NCBI GenBank assembly: GCA_033980235.1
Contig: CM067075.1
Span: 18,426,844 to 18,490,843, forward strand
Direction of reading: 5' to 3'
DNA from: Diadema setosum
Lineage: Eukaryota; Echinodermata; Echinoidea; Diadematoida; Diadematidae
Length of the DNA stretch: 64,000 nucleotides
Shown: positions 47,401-58,513 of the stretch, piece by piece
Layout: every line of letters starts with the position of its first letter
How positions within the stretch are numbered: position 1 is the stretch's first letter
Program-made: the position numbers and the translations under genes
The notes under the pieces: model-generated
What the model was told of the DNA's origin: nothing
What the model saw: the letters and a program-made list of their open reading frames with translations, nothing else
Database searches by the model: none

Positions 47401-47586
47401 GTTCATGCGAAACTAGAATTGCGTTTCTAAACGCGTTTAGTCGCTATACGTGTTTAGTTGCGTTGCGTTCATGCCAATTTTCCATTTAAACGCGTTTCAA
47501 AACGCCGATCTGAAACACGGAAAAAAGGGCGTTTTGAATCATGATTCTGCCAGAATCACAATCGCCGAAACCGCATGAACGCAACC
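47394..47586. mobile_element. TIR element GGGCTGCGTTCATGC
   Basis: GGGCTGCGTTCATGCGAAAC at the left is mirrored by GCATGAACGCAACC at the right; inner AAACGCGTTT words recur. 193 bp, non-coding, superfamily unknown. It lies at the edge of the inverted hAT-like fragment. Confidence 0.65.
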
Positions 47587-48099
47587 GTGATTTCAATCAT
47601 AATTCTGGACGTCACTGTGAGCTGTGCGCATGCGTGTCTCACAGGGTATCCCACAGCTTCTGGTTCTGTTCGCGCTTGTGTACGTCTTATGAATCGTGCG
47701 TTTCGGTACCATACCTGCACTAGTTTGTTTACATCAACGCCATACACCGACTCTATGCTAGTATCTAGCTGTTTATCATAATAATACATGTATGAAATTG
47801 CTCTCCGACTGAGTTGATAATAGTAATGGCTGCAGCTGTGTCTACCAAGGGGAACAGGTAATTGGAGAGACGAAGAATTAAGATTTTATTCCTCGATCTG
47901 TGGGCAGAGCCTGAATGCCACAGCTTATTGGAAGGTATTCACCGAAATAAAAAACGTAAAGGCCTACAATAAACTGACTGATCAGTTGGCAGAATTACAA
48001 CAGGAGGTCAGGCTCGAGTTGCAGAGCTAGAGACAAGGTCAAACTGCGCAGTGCGCTGTGCAATGGCAAAGGATGAGCTGAGCCAGAATCAGTGTTGCG
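47587..48099. other. Unassigned DNA
   Basis: No gene, repeat or inverted ends recognised. Short overlapping frames on both strands lack domains. Confidence 0.35.
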
Positions 48100-48540
48100 A
48101 AAGCCCGGAGCCGAATATTACTGCTGTCCACATCCGAAAGTGAAATGATTCATCTGACAATTATTTTAGCATCGTACACAGCCGAATGTTACTGCTATTC
48201 ACTTCCAAACATAAAAACAATCATCTGACGTTCATTTAATGATCGTATGGAGTTAAATATTATTGTTATTCATTTCCGAATGTCAAAGGTATCATTCGGC
48301 ATTTATTTTAGCATCTTCCGGAGCTGAATGTTATTGCTATTTACTTTCGAACATAAAAGCAAACATCAGACATTTGTTTTATCATCGTACGGAGTTGAAT
48401 ATTATTGTCATTCATTTCCGAACGTCAAAGGGATCATTCAACATTTATTCTAGCATCTTACGGAGCCGATTGTTACTGCTGTTCATTTCAAAAAGTAAAG
48501 GCAAACATCCGAAAAAAAAGGAGGTTGAAAAGTATGAAAA
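48100..48540 (-). repeat. Short array of the 70-bp A/B satellite
   Basis: The words GGAGCTGAATGTTATTGCT, TTACTTTCGAACATAAAAGC and CATTTCCGAACGTCAAAGG recur about six times. They are the inverse of the satellite units at 59140-60790. The array adjoins D2. Confidence 0.85.
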
Positions 48541-48549
48541 AAAACAAAA

Positions 48550-49530
48550 CTAGAAATGTCGCTACGGCGACTGGTGTATGCCTCCGCCATAATGCATGGT
48601 TCTCCTAATAGGTCTATAGTACAATGTCTTGACAATGTGTGATGACAGTTTCACACAACTGGCAAAATATTAGAATGACAGGTTTGCCACAAATGTGCTG
48701 AATGTTCACTTTCCTAGAACTAGGTTCAATTGGATGAATGATTAAAACTTCAGAGTGCAGGTATTTGGGGGAACTGATGATTTTCACTTGACTTTTGACC
48801 CTTTTACAAGTTTATGCATTGAGTAATTTTCAAGGTATTGAGAAAAAGTATAATTTCAGTATCAAATGGTAAAATAGTAAATTATCGAAACCTGGCCTTT
48901 GACCTTTGACCCCACAGTTCCAATGAGAATCACTGTTAGGTAGAACATGCATGAATATGTAAGTTTCATGATAATACCTTGAGTTACTTTTGAGATATGG
49001 AGGAAGAAGTGCAATTTAGCACTTTCACTTGACCTTTGACCTTTTGGCAAGAAACTTCCCACAGAATATATATTGGGTTATACATGCATACATCAAGTTT
49101 TAAAAAAATCCTTCAGGCATTGCATGAATATAAGGAAAGTAGTGATATTTTGAGGAGTTGACCTTGACCTTTGACCCCCTGACCTTTGACCCATGACCCC
49201 CAACTTCCCTAGATAATCACTGCCCATCAGTACATGCATATATACTAAGTTCCATGAAGAAACCTTGAACCATTTGCGAGATATGGAGAAAAACATGAAA
49301 TTTCAACCTTTTTTCACAAAATAACCTGTGACCTTTGACCTTTGACCCCGTGACCCTAAAATCGAAACAAAGTATTATTCCCCCAGGACATACCCTCATA
49401 CCAAATTTGATGCAAAACCACCTCACGGTTCTTGAGATATCGACAAAAACAAAACGGGACGGACGTACGGACGGACGGACGGACGACCCGAAAACATAAT
49501 GCCTCCGGCCACTTCGTTGGCGGAGGCATA
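48550..49530 (+). mobile_element. Family D element, copy 2
   Basis: CTAGAAATGTCGCTACGGCG start (mini-hairpin GTCGC/GCGAC), box TATGCCTCCGCCA, roughly 145-bp cores with 'GACCTTTGACC' words (48898, 49031, 49164, 49331), GGAC tail and 3' hairpin GCCTCCGGCC / TTGGCGGAGGCAT. It is shorter than copy 1 by about one core. Part of the minus-strand frames at 49217-49582 is repeat-derived. Confidence 0.85.
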
Positions 49531-49544
49531 AAAAAATGTGAATT

Positions 49545-49612
49545 TCAGAGCTGCTGAGTACAGTACTAATTTGTGCTTCCAAAGATTGGCAGCTTTGCGT
49601 ACTGGATCAGTT
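49545..49612 (-). mobile_element. Detached left end of the hAT-like element, inverted
   Basis: The inverse of 51150-51210: GAGCTGCTGAGTAC, AGTACTAATTTGTGCTTCCA and TTGGCAGCTTTG. It probably belongs with the inverted fragment at 46735-47400. Confidence 0.6.
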
Positions 49613-50260
49613 GCACATGGCTCGCTCTGCGATCTGCTGCTCCAGGGATTGGGTACGTATATAGTAACAGTGGCAACTCTCAGTGATCGGAGAGAAGCGC
49701 CCGTAAATTTTGCGCAGCGGAATCTCGGTGAACGTGGTATAATATTGCGCTCACTGTACCTGCGTATGCTGGCAAGCAAAGTGGAATCGGTAATGGACCA
49801 CGTGCGATGCGGGTACGTAGCACACGAGCCAAGCAAGTACTAGTAACTGTCGAGAATGCGTTCGAAGGAAACCGCAAAAAATATTTTAAAAAGGGACAAA
49901 TGACAGAAAGGGGAAAAAATATAACAAAAAAACTTAGTCATGGCGCAATAGAAAGCATGGCAACTCTGAAAATTATGCGTGGTAGTCCAAATTTACGCGT
50001 GGCGCAAAATTGGTTGCGACAATTTACGCGTGGCGCAAAATTGGCTGCCACAATTTACGCCTGGCAAGGACGGTGCGTAAAAACATGTATCCATAGAGTA
50101 AATGTAACATTAAATGCTAATGACCTGATTTCAATGCAGTACTGACTGATTTGTTGTAGTACTAATGATAGCTTTGATGGAGGGAGAGCTTACTAAAACT
50201 CTTCACCCCTATCAGTACAGTTTTGCAAGTATTTTCCATTTCAATGTTACAGGTGAGAAA
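49613..50260. other. Unassigned DNA with ACGCGTGGCG repeats
   Basis: ACGCGTGGCGCAAAATTGG occurs twice at about 49996-50045, and a decayed copy lies just before 50077. The remainder, including the frames at 49538-49843, shows nothing I can assign. Confidence 0.4.
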
Positions 50261-53200
50261 CTAGAAATGTCGCTATGGCGACTGATGCCTCTGCCATAAT
50301 ACATGATTCTCCCAATCAGGTGTATGGTACAATGTCTTCACAATGTGTGATGACTGGCAAAATATTGATATGACAGGTTTGTCAGAAATATCTTAAATGT
50401 TCACATTCCTTGAACTAGGTTTGCTATAATTGTCTAAGAGTGCAGGTACATGTATTTGGGGAATTGAGGATTTTTACTTGACTTCTGACCGACCCTAAAT
50501 AAGTTTATGCACTGAGTAATTTTCAAGGCATGAAGAAAGAGTAATTACAGTACAAAATAGATTTTTTTTTTTTTTTTATGCATTTAAACCTGGCCATTGA
50601 CCCTTGACCTTGACCTTCTGGCTGGAAATTTCCCAGAGAATCTTCATTAGGTAATACATGTACAATCAAGTTTTAAAAATAACAATGCAAGCATTGCAGA
50701 TACTAGTATATGAGGGAAATAGTAAAATTTTTAAGGAGTTGACCTTGACCTTTGACCCCTGACTATTGACTCATGACCCCTACATTCCCTAGATAATCCC
50801 TGCCAGTCAGTACATGCGTATGTACCAAGTTCCATGAAGATACATTGAACCATTTACAAGAAAGTGAAATTGTAACTTTTTCACCTAACCTTTGACCTTT
50901 TGACCTTTGACCTTATGACATGAAACTCTCTCTCTGGAGAATCTTTATGCAGTAATACATGTCTGCACTAAGTTTCAAGAAAATACCATCAGACATTACA
51001 TGGATATGGGCGAAATAGCAACATTTTTAGCATTTGACCTTTGACCTCTTGCCAATGTCACTAAAATCTACTCAACTATTGCCCATCATACATCATCCTT
51101 GGACCAAGTTTGGTGAAAGCTGCTTCATCCAGTTTTGAGTTATCATCAGAGCTGCCAACCTTTGGAAGCACAAATTAGTACTCAGCAGCTCCAAAATTCG
51201 TATTTTTCCACCAGAATTTGTATTTTTTCAATCTCCCTCTTTCTGCTATTTTGAATTAAACTCGTCGACTTATGAGGCCTACAGACTCTAAACATAATGT
51301 TATGACACATGCCGAAGCATCGAGCTGGTCACCAGCACAATAAAGATGCCAAACTACGCAATGTTCAGCGTTGATTGATTGCTTTCTCGCAATTAATGAA
51401 TGTGTACAAGTGCAAGTACAGTGTATGTACCTCCAAAAACTTGCTGGGCTGATTATGGAAGCTTCCACTATCTAGCAGGGGACGGGGAATGCTTTCATCT
51501 TCTCAAGAGAGCTTCTGTGTGAGCCGATGCAAAACTCTGTTCTGTGTTTGCAATTATTGTTTACTATTAAAACATAATCATGCGTTGTTTTCAGGCTTTT
51601 TTTCATTTTATTGGATTTTAAACATCAGTATTTTCCAAAGTATTCCAATTCCTTTTCCCCTGACTGGAATCGGAAAGTCTGCTATAACGATGATCGCAAA
51701 ATGCCGCGCTGTGTGTGGAAGCGCCGATGTGCAAACATGTGGCTTCACTTTCAAGTTTAAAGGAATGGGCCATGTGCTCCTGCCTATCTGTTACTGGAAG
51801 TTCGATGGATCGAATGCGCCATAGCTGAGCTGAGCTGAACGGCTTGTTTACGGTAAACATGCAGTTTACGTTCGATACGAAGAAATCATTACGTCTTTCA
51901 CGAGGGGAAAACACACAAAACAAACAAACAAAATACACCCACGAACGAATGTTGATAGCCAAAACTTTGAAAAGTAATAAGCAGTTTTGATGAGCATGAT
52001 CTGAAATTAATTGTCATTACACGTTGTATTTTGCTGTCTAACCAGGTGATGACTGCATCTCATTGGACCTACTCGTAGTGAATTTGTCTGGGCATACGAG
52101 ACCTTTCATGTATTTCTGTGACTGCATTTTTAATTGACTGAATAATCAATCCCTTTTTTATTGTTCAGGGAACATAAGATATTGATCAAGTACACTATAA
52201 TCGACTGTTCGATGTTTCCTACTATGCGCAAAAAGAAAGGCTATAGAAATGGAATCATGACATCTTTGCAATGATTCCTTTAATTCAACTAATGAGCTGG
52301 TTCTTCGATCGATATTTCCAGGATATTTACACGCTGTTTATTCCAGTGCGCGCATTCTTTCGTCTGGCACGCACCTGGGTGTGGCACCTGCTTTTGTGGA
52401 AATTTCCACAAGGGAGAGGGATGGGGTGTCAAGTTTCTTCGAGCCAAAGAGACTGCATACGCAATCTCTTCGCTTTATTGGTTACTATCATTCGTGTTTT
52501 CCCCTTATTCTTTGCTGATATAGAACATTTAGATTTAACTTTACGAAGGTTGCTATAGCACGTGGTTCATTTTGTTGTGAGGTGTATGTAATTTCTCTTT
52601 TTTTTCATCATTCTTGAGAGGGGAAAGAAGAGTAAAGGGGAAAGAAGAGTAAGAGGGAAAGAACGTCACGTAAGAACGTCACGTACGCTCAGCATTCACA
52701 GGAAGCCGTCTTTTTACACCAGTCACCAGCATAGTTATCATCATCACCATCAGACATCACTCAAGATCATTTTAGCCTTTTCCTATCAACATTAGTCATT
52801 AAGAAACACGCATAATCCCTCGAGATAAATACCTAGGAAAATGAATAACAAATACAAAGTATCAACACCTCCCAACAACACAAACATTTAGAAAACACAA
52901 CAAACGGCACATCGAAGCGGCTGGGATCAAACTCCGTCGCTTCGATTCGAAAAAGTATTGCAGCGAAGGTAATCGCCGTTACGAAAATACAGTGCAAGAC
53001 ATTTAAGAGAATTATACGTGTAAATACTTCAAAGTATAAAGGGAACGGATAAAGTGATATAAAATGGAAGAAATTGTACCAAACGAGGTGTGAGAAACGA
53101 CAGAAATAAAACGAAGTTTAGTAGTAAGCTTAGGCCCTAGCAAAATTTTTGACGTAAATTTTGCAGCACCGAAAGCTACGCGAAAATAAAGACACATTAG

Positions 53201-54381
53201 AAACTCGGTATTGCGACGAGATCCTTGGGATCAAGTCAATAAACGATACAAAACAAAGGAAATCAATTCATTTTGACCGGAAAATAGTTTGTTATAAGTA
53301 TTCTGTTATATGAGATCTCCTTTAATAGGCCTAGAAATACATCGAGTTTCCACGATAGTTCTACTCGGGAAAGAAAGTTCGAATGCTTTTCAGTCTTCAC
53401 CTGCACATACTGCAGTGCACATCAATACACGAACAGAAACTCACCTCTTCCTTGCAGAAAATGATGCAATAACGTTATAAAAAAACACGCAACACTCTAA
53501 AAATAATTTCGTACTTGGGAGGAAAGGGACAAGCGGATGAAGAAGAAGAGAAAAAGAAGCAGACATTGCACAACGGAACGCTTTCTACCCCGCCTCAAAA
53601 CGACATACGGTACTGTAGTGGCAGCTGGCTACAGTGTGTAGCTAAGCTACTATATACTCACGCTCCCCAGCCGGCCACACATGGGGATACCACGGTGATC
53701 CATGTAAACATCCAGGGTCCGTAGGCGGCAGGGATTCATGCGCGCAAAGTTCTGTTCAGTGTACACAGTACGCAAGCAGCAATATGCGTGTGCGCACACT
53801 TTTCTATTCAGCGCTTTCCACATACGGTGCGTACGCGTTGCATCGATATCCCAGCTGAGTACAATTAAGCAACGTGCGTTTGCCATTATTTTTCCCCACT
53901 GTGAATTCGTACTTTCCAAGGACGTTTTCGTATTTTCGTATTCCCTTCGATTTTTCGTAACAAATACAAATTTTTTCGGAACAGTTGGCAGCTCTGTATC
54001 ATGTAAACAGATAAATTTTAGGATTTGACCTTGATATTTGACCTTTGACCAATTTCACTCAAAAACTAATCAAGTAATTGTCCCATCATACATCATCCTC
54101 GGATAAAGTTTGGTGAAATTTGCTTGATCCAGTCTTGAGTTATTGCGTAAACGCATACAATTTCATGATTTGACCTTGACCTTTGACCTTTGGCCTCATG
54201 CCGATTTCACCCAAAATCTAATCAAGTAATTGCCCCATAATACTTTATACTTGGACCAAATTTGATAAAATTCCAGCCAATATTACTCAAGTTATCGCGT
54301 AAACGAATGCGGACGGACGGACGGATGGACGGACAACCCGAAAACATAATGCCTCCGGCACCACTTCGTGGCGGAGGCATA
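50261..54381 (+). mobile_element. Family D element, copy 3, split by an insertion
   Basis: Starts CTAGAAATGTCGCTATGGCG and has core repeats with TTGACC / TTTGACC words up to 51146. It resumes at 53997 with more cores, a GGACGGACGGATGGAC tail, and the 3' hairpin ending GGCGGAGGCATA at 54381. An extra inverted arm (GAAGTGGTGCCGGAGGCATA) follows to 54401. The 2850-bp insertion lies at 51147-53996. Confidence 0.85.
51147..53996. mobile_element. 2.85-kb hAT-like non-autonomous element
   Basis: CAGAGCTGCCAAC at the left is mirrored as GTTGGCAGCTCTG at the right. TATCAT is duplicated at both sides (51141-51146 and 53997-54002) and splits element D3. The CAGAG start is hAT-like, but hAT normally gives 8-bp duplications, so the superfamily is tentative. 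Interior landmarks recur at 10430-11710 and inverted at 46735-47400. No transposase frame is recognisable: frames at 51489-51824, 53650-53919 and 53738-54028 have no domain. Confidence 0.8.
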
Positions 54382-54401
54382 GAAGTGGTGCCGGAGGCAT
54401 A

Positions 54402-55082
54402 GAAAGTTCCACACTTGGTCTCTCTCTTGAGTTGAATGGTTATAACCTGATCTGATTTCTGCATAGCTTTTCTCACGAAACAATAAAAATGGGCATCTCT
54501 CCATCAATCACTGCTAAAATGCTCCAGAAAGAGCAGAGTCCAGCAGAAGTCAATCATATTGGGGTTTATATGAGTCACACATTGTACATTGTATCTGAAG
54601 GTATTTATTATATGAAATAAAGCTAATTTATCTCTCCCTTTAATACCATCTTCATGAAAAGATTTCCGTTTGATTTGCAAACTTAACATACACTCTTTGG
54701 TGTTTTAAAATGATTTTACACTGAGGCTTTACTAGCAGGGATGCATTGAGGGTTGTGTCTGAAAAACAACAGTTCTAGCTCCCTGCAACTGGTATCATCT
54801 ACAACCTATTTACTACTGGGATGAGAAAGGTGGAGTGGAAATGTATCTACCTGGCATAATTTTATGTACTGTTAACTCATTGAAACTTATTTGCATGGCA
54901 CAGGCAATTCATATGCTTGTGGTCCTTGCTAATTGTGAATTTCCAACATTCAGTCTAGCTTGTGGTAACCTAGCCTGGCAAGTAATGGGTGGCAAGTTGG
55001 AGCCTTACGAGGTTTTACTAAATTGTACTTTCCCTGTTTGTGAACTAGAACAGATTTGAGCATCTGATCTTAGATACAAATA
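54402..55082. other. Unassigned DNA
   Basis: No supported feature. The frame at 54835-55059 (74 codons) has no domain. Confidence 0.4.
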
Positions 55083-55509
55083 CAGTTTGACCTCGATTAT
55101 CCGGCCTCCTTTTATCTGGAAATCTCTATTATCCGGATGCGTTCACGCAGTGAAGGACTTTTTTTTTTTCATCCAAAAATTGGGACAAAAACAGTGACTT
55201 TCATGGATCTATTTCACTAATTTCATAAGATGTGAATGATAGGTTTCTCAATATCTAATAAGGTAAAACATGTATGATTTTCACATAAAGATATACTTTA
55301 TCTTTGTGAAGAAGGGACTACAATTTTGCACAGGCTTGCATAGATTACACCACCGTTGCGGGGTACGCTACCTGCCTAGCTGCCAGTGCACTGGGACGGC
55401 AGCTTGGACGGCAGCTATATACATTAACATTGTGTCTCCCATATCCGGCCAATTCGCTTATCCGGATGAGCGCCGGTCCCGACATGGCCGGATAATCGAG
55501 GTCGAACTG
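55083..55509. mobile_element. pogo/Tigger-like MITE, copy 2 (ATTATCCGG type)
   Basis: CAGTTTGACCTCGATTATCC at the left and GGATAATCGAGGTCGAACTG at the right; TA at 55081-55082 and 55510-55511. Subterminal TTATCCGGATGAGC and CCGGTCCCGACATG match copy 1. 427 bp. Confidence 0.9.
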
Positions 55510-55511
55510 TA

Positions 55512-57098
55512 GCTCAGATCAAATATGGCTACATGCAAAAGTACATTTCCACCATGAAATAATTTTGTCATTTGGAGTTGCAAGCTAAAAGCAAGCCTTA
55601 ACAGCTGGTAAGAGAGCAGTGACTCTTATGTATCTGATCCTTGTTAACCATGACATTTCTTACAGACAGATAAGTTTGGTTGTTGTGATGCTGCCTGGAA
55701 AGTGTAAAAGGTTTGAGCTGAATTTACAATGAGTTCTGTGACAAACAAAAGATAAACCAATTATTTCCATGATAAACAGATTTTGTTTACATTTTTTATT
55801 TAATGATGCACTTCACAATGTGACTGGTACTGGCATCACATTGTCCTGCACAATATATTAATGTCTAGTAGTACATGGGGAAAAAAGGTTGCAAAAACAT
55901 TGCCATCATTTTGAATGGCATGAACTGAGAGCAAGTTCACCTACCTTATAAGGAACTCTGTGAACAACTTTAGCAATGCGGTGAAGAACACTTATTTAAA
56001 GAACTTAAGTTTTCACTTTACAGAGGGCTTTCAGATACCAGCACTTCGAAGATGGCAAGAAATTGGCCTGCAGACAGATATGCAAAAATTTCTTCAACAT
56101 AGCCATGAAACTGCACTATAAACAGTTGACTTTCTCAAATATCACACGACTGATAAAGAGAATGCCTTCATAAATCAAAGAAAGAGAACAGCAAGGGAAG
56201 ATGAGGAAGGGTATTAAAGAAATCTGAATTTGATGTTATTTGCTCTAAATGCCAATCAATGGCTTTGTGCCCCTCAGAGATGTAGGGAATTTTGCGCTGC
56301 AGCTACCCATAAACAAGGACTGACGCCAAAGCTGGGGACTAGCAGGGAGGGGGTACTAACCTCGACTTCTTATGCTTGCTTGACGAAGGAGATGTAGAAC
56401 ACAAGGCAAGTCTGCAGAAACTGCTTTAAACAACTCAGATCATGTGGTGCCAGAATGGTTTCTCTGTATTCTCTCACATTATGCCAACTGATAGAGCAAA
56501 TATGCTTGTATAATAAATATGGCAGAAGAACCTCAGAGTGTTGGTGTCTACTTACCTAAAATTCCTCTTTTTGAGGTAGAATGTTCAATCAAATGTCTGC
56601 TTCTCTTCAATCTGAAAGTCTCTCTCTCCCTCTCTCATTAATTTCAAGGCTTAAAGTTCCCCTGTCTATAAATGTTCCAAGTTGCAAACGTGTTCCTATA
56701 ATATTTGTACGTGTATGTGTTTATACGAGGCTTTAATTTCGACTAAGTTTTTTTTTGTGTGTGTGAGCTTTGTGCAACTAATAGCCGAGAAGCAGTTCTG
56801 GATCCTTCAAAGTAATAAAGCACTTATTGTAATTTGTCTTATGAAGTCATATTTCACTATTTGCAGGTATTTACTGCATATTTACCTGATATGTATGTAT
56901 TTAAAGGCAATAAAGTTCAAGCAATGCCTTCCTATCTCACAGAAACATAATAATTATGGCAGTTTGGAAGAAAGGGTTGGTTTACCGATGATGAATTTGG
57001 ATACGAGTCCTTTGGAGGACCTGGTAAACAGCTATGTATTCCACCTACACTGTACCAACACATTTTTGAAGAAAATGCACTTCAGTACTTGGAATCCA
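55512..57098. other. AT-rich DNA without supported genes
   Basis: A 164-codon plus-strand frame (56682-57176) is the longest here, but it is Leu/Ile/Phe-rich, has no domain and runs into the TIR of the next element. I regard it as chance. Confidence 0.4.
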
Positions 57099-58012
57099 AT
57101 TCTCGCTATCGCCAATGACGTAAAAAGTACCCGGATGTGGCTTTTTCGTCAAGATTTAGGGCACTTCCTGGGCTAGGGCACTTCCGGCGCGGGGCATATT
57201 TTGCACAGCGCTAGTGTGCGTGTACGTGTACCTTACCTGTAGCGCCGCGCCGACCACAGATACTAGTACAGTAGGCGGCTGTACCCCGAGCCAGCCAGTG
57301 GCCAGGCCTGTCATACTCGTACACTGTAGCTATAGCCCCCGCATTGCCCTTGGCCGGCCTTGCATATATAGCATGCACCACCGCACGCATACAAGTTAAG
57401 CTAACACATACCGGTACATTGTACTGCTTGATCATGCGATCGATGTGCACATCACTGATCAGTCATCTCTGCATACGCTGAAAATATGCTGGAAAATATT
57501 CACCCACCTGGATATCGTCATGGAATTATGCCCATCTTTTTTTATTTGTTCTCTGTCGAAGTGTCGCGAACACAATCGGGAATGAACTGTGATCTCGAAC
57601 TTATCCTGTCTCCGAAGCAATTTATGTACTGCGCTGTGGAGTCACCCACAAACTTCACCCACGCGGCCACGTCACGTCTCGCATGCCAGTAAGGGACCTA
57701 TTTCTGTAGTATTTTTTCATTTATTGTCGTGCAAACAACACATGGCAGCTTCGCAGTAACAACCCATAGTCATTTTTAACAGCAATTTCTTAAGAATGGA
57801 GAAATTTCAAATCATATTAGAGCTGAAATTCAAGTCGAGAAAACAGTAAGTACACGTAGAATACAGTCGATTGTGTGTGTAAACAGCATTAGTCACGTAT
57901 CACGCGGGTATGAACGGAAGTGACTTTGCTACCGGACTATCCCATAATGCACCGTAAATGACGCTTAAATCAACATCCGGGTACTTTTTACGTCATTGAC
58001 GATAGCGAGAAT
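57099..58012. mobile_element. 914-bp TIR element with ATTCTCGCTATCG ends
   Basis: About 40-bp terminal inverted repeats with one mismatch: ATTCTCGCTATCG, CAATGACGTAAAAAG and TACCCGGATGT at the left are mirrored at the right. The interior is CpG-rich (57180-57700). No clear target duplication and no transposase. Confidence 0.8.
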
Positions 58013-58513
58013 TTAAATGCATTACAGTATTTGTTATTAGATTGTGGATCAAAAAACTTATCCACTAGTGATTGGTTGAATGAGCTTCACAATCACATAA
58101 TGTATATATTTTCAACTATTTCTGAATGTTGGCCTGTCTGACACTCAATTGTCTCTTTTTTTATGATAACATTTTCAAAATACACTGTAGTACACTATCT
58201 GTGACATGATGTTGTGACATCATATGCTGCTTCATAGGGTCACTTTGTGAAATAAATGTATGACAGACAAAGCAATTGCATGGCATTGTGCCCTACTTCG
58301 CACAGTCAGTAGGATCCCTCTACATCATCGCATCTTCCATGTACCACACAACTTCTCCCCTCATTTTTTCCCACCTTTTGTTTAGATTTTCTTATTCAAA
58401 ATATAAAACAAATATCCTCTGCCCAACTTGGAATTTCTAGTTAAAACTATGGGCTTTAGTGCCTCCAAGAGCATTATTCACTTTGCAGCTGCACCTCAGG
58501 GTGATTAGTACTA
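58013..58513. other. Unassigned AT-rich DNA
   Basis: I see nothing in it. Confidence 0.4.

Larger units (their letters stand above)
43011..50077. mobile_element. Putative 7-kb composite element with GTCCT.GCCA ends
   Basis: CACGCGTAAA-type words and the outer words CGTCCTCGCCA (left) and TGGCAAGGACG (right) mirror each other around a 7-kb block. The block holds the 235-bp tandem array, two D elements, a satellite and an inverted hAT-like fragment. Both ends carry repeated ACGCGTGGCG motifs inside the terminal 60 bases. The inverse ends are short and no target duplication is visible, so this is tentative. Confidence 0.3.

Noticed and set aside
56682..57176. 164-codon plus-strand frame as a membrane-protein gene
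   Set aside because: Hydrophobic composition fits AT-rich chance translation, there is no domain, and its end lies in the TIR of the element at 57099.
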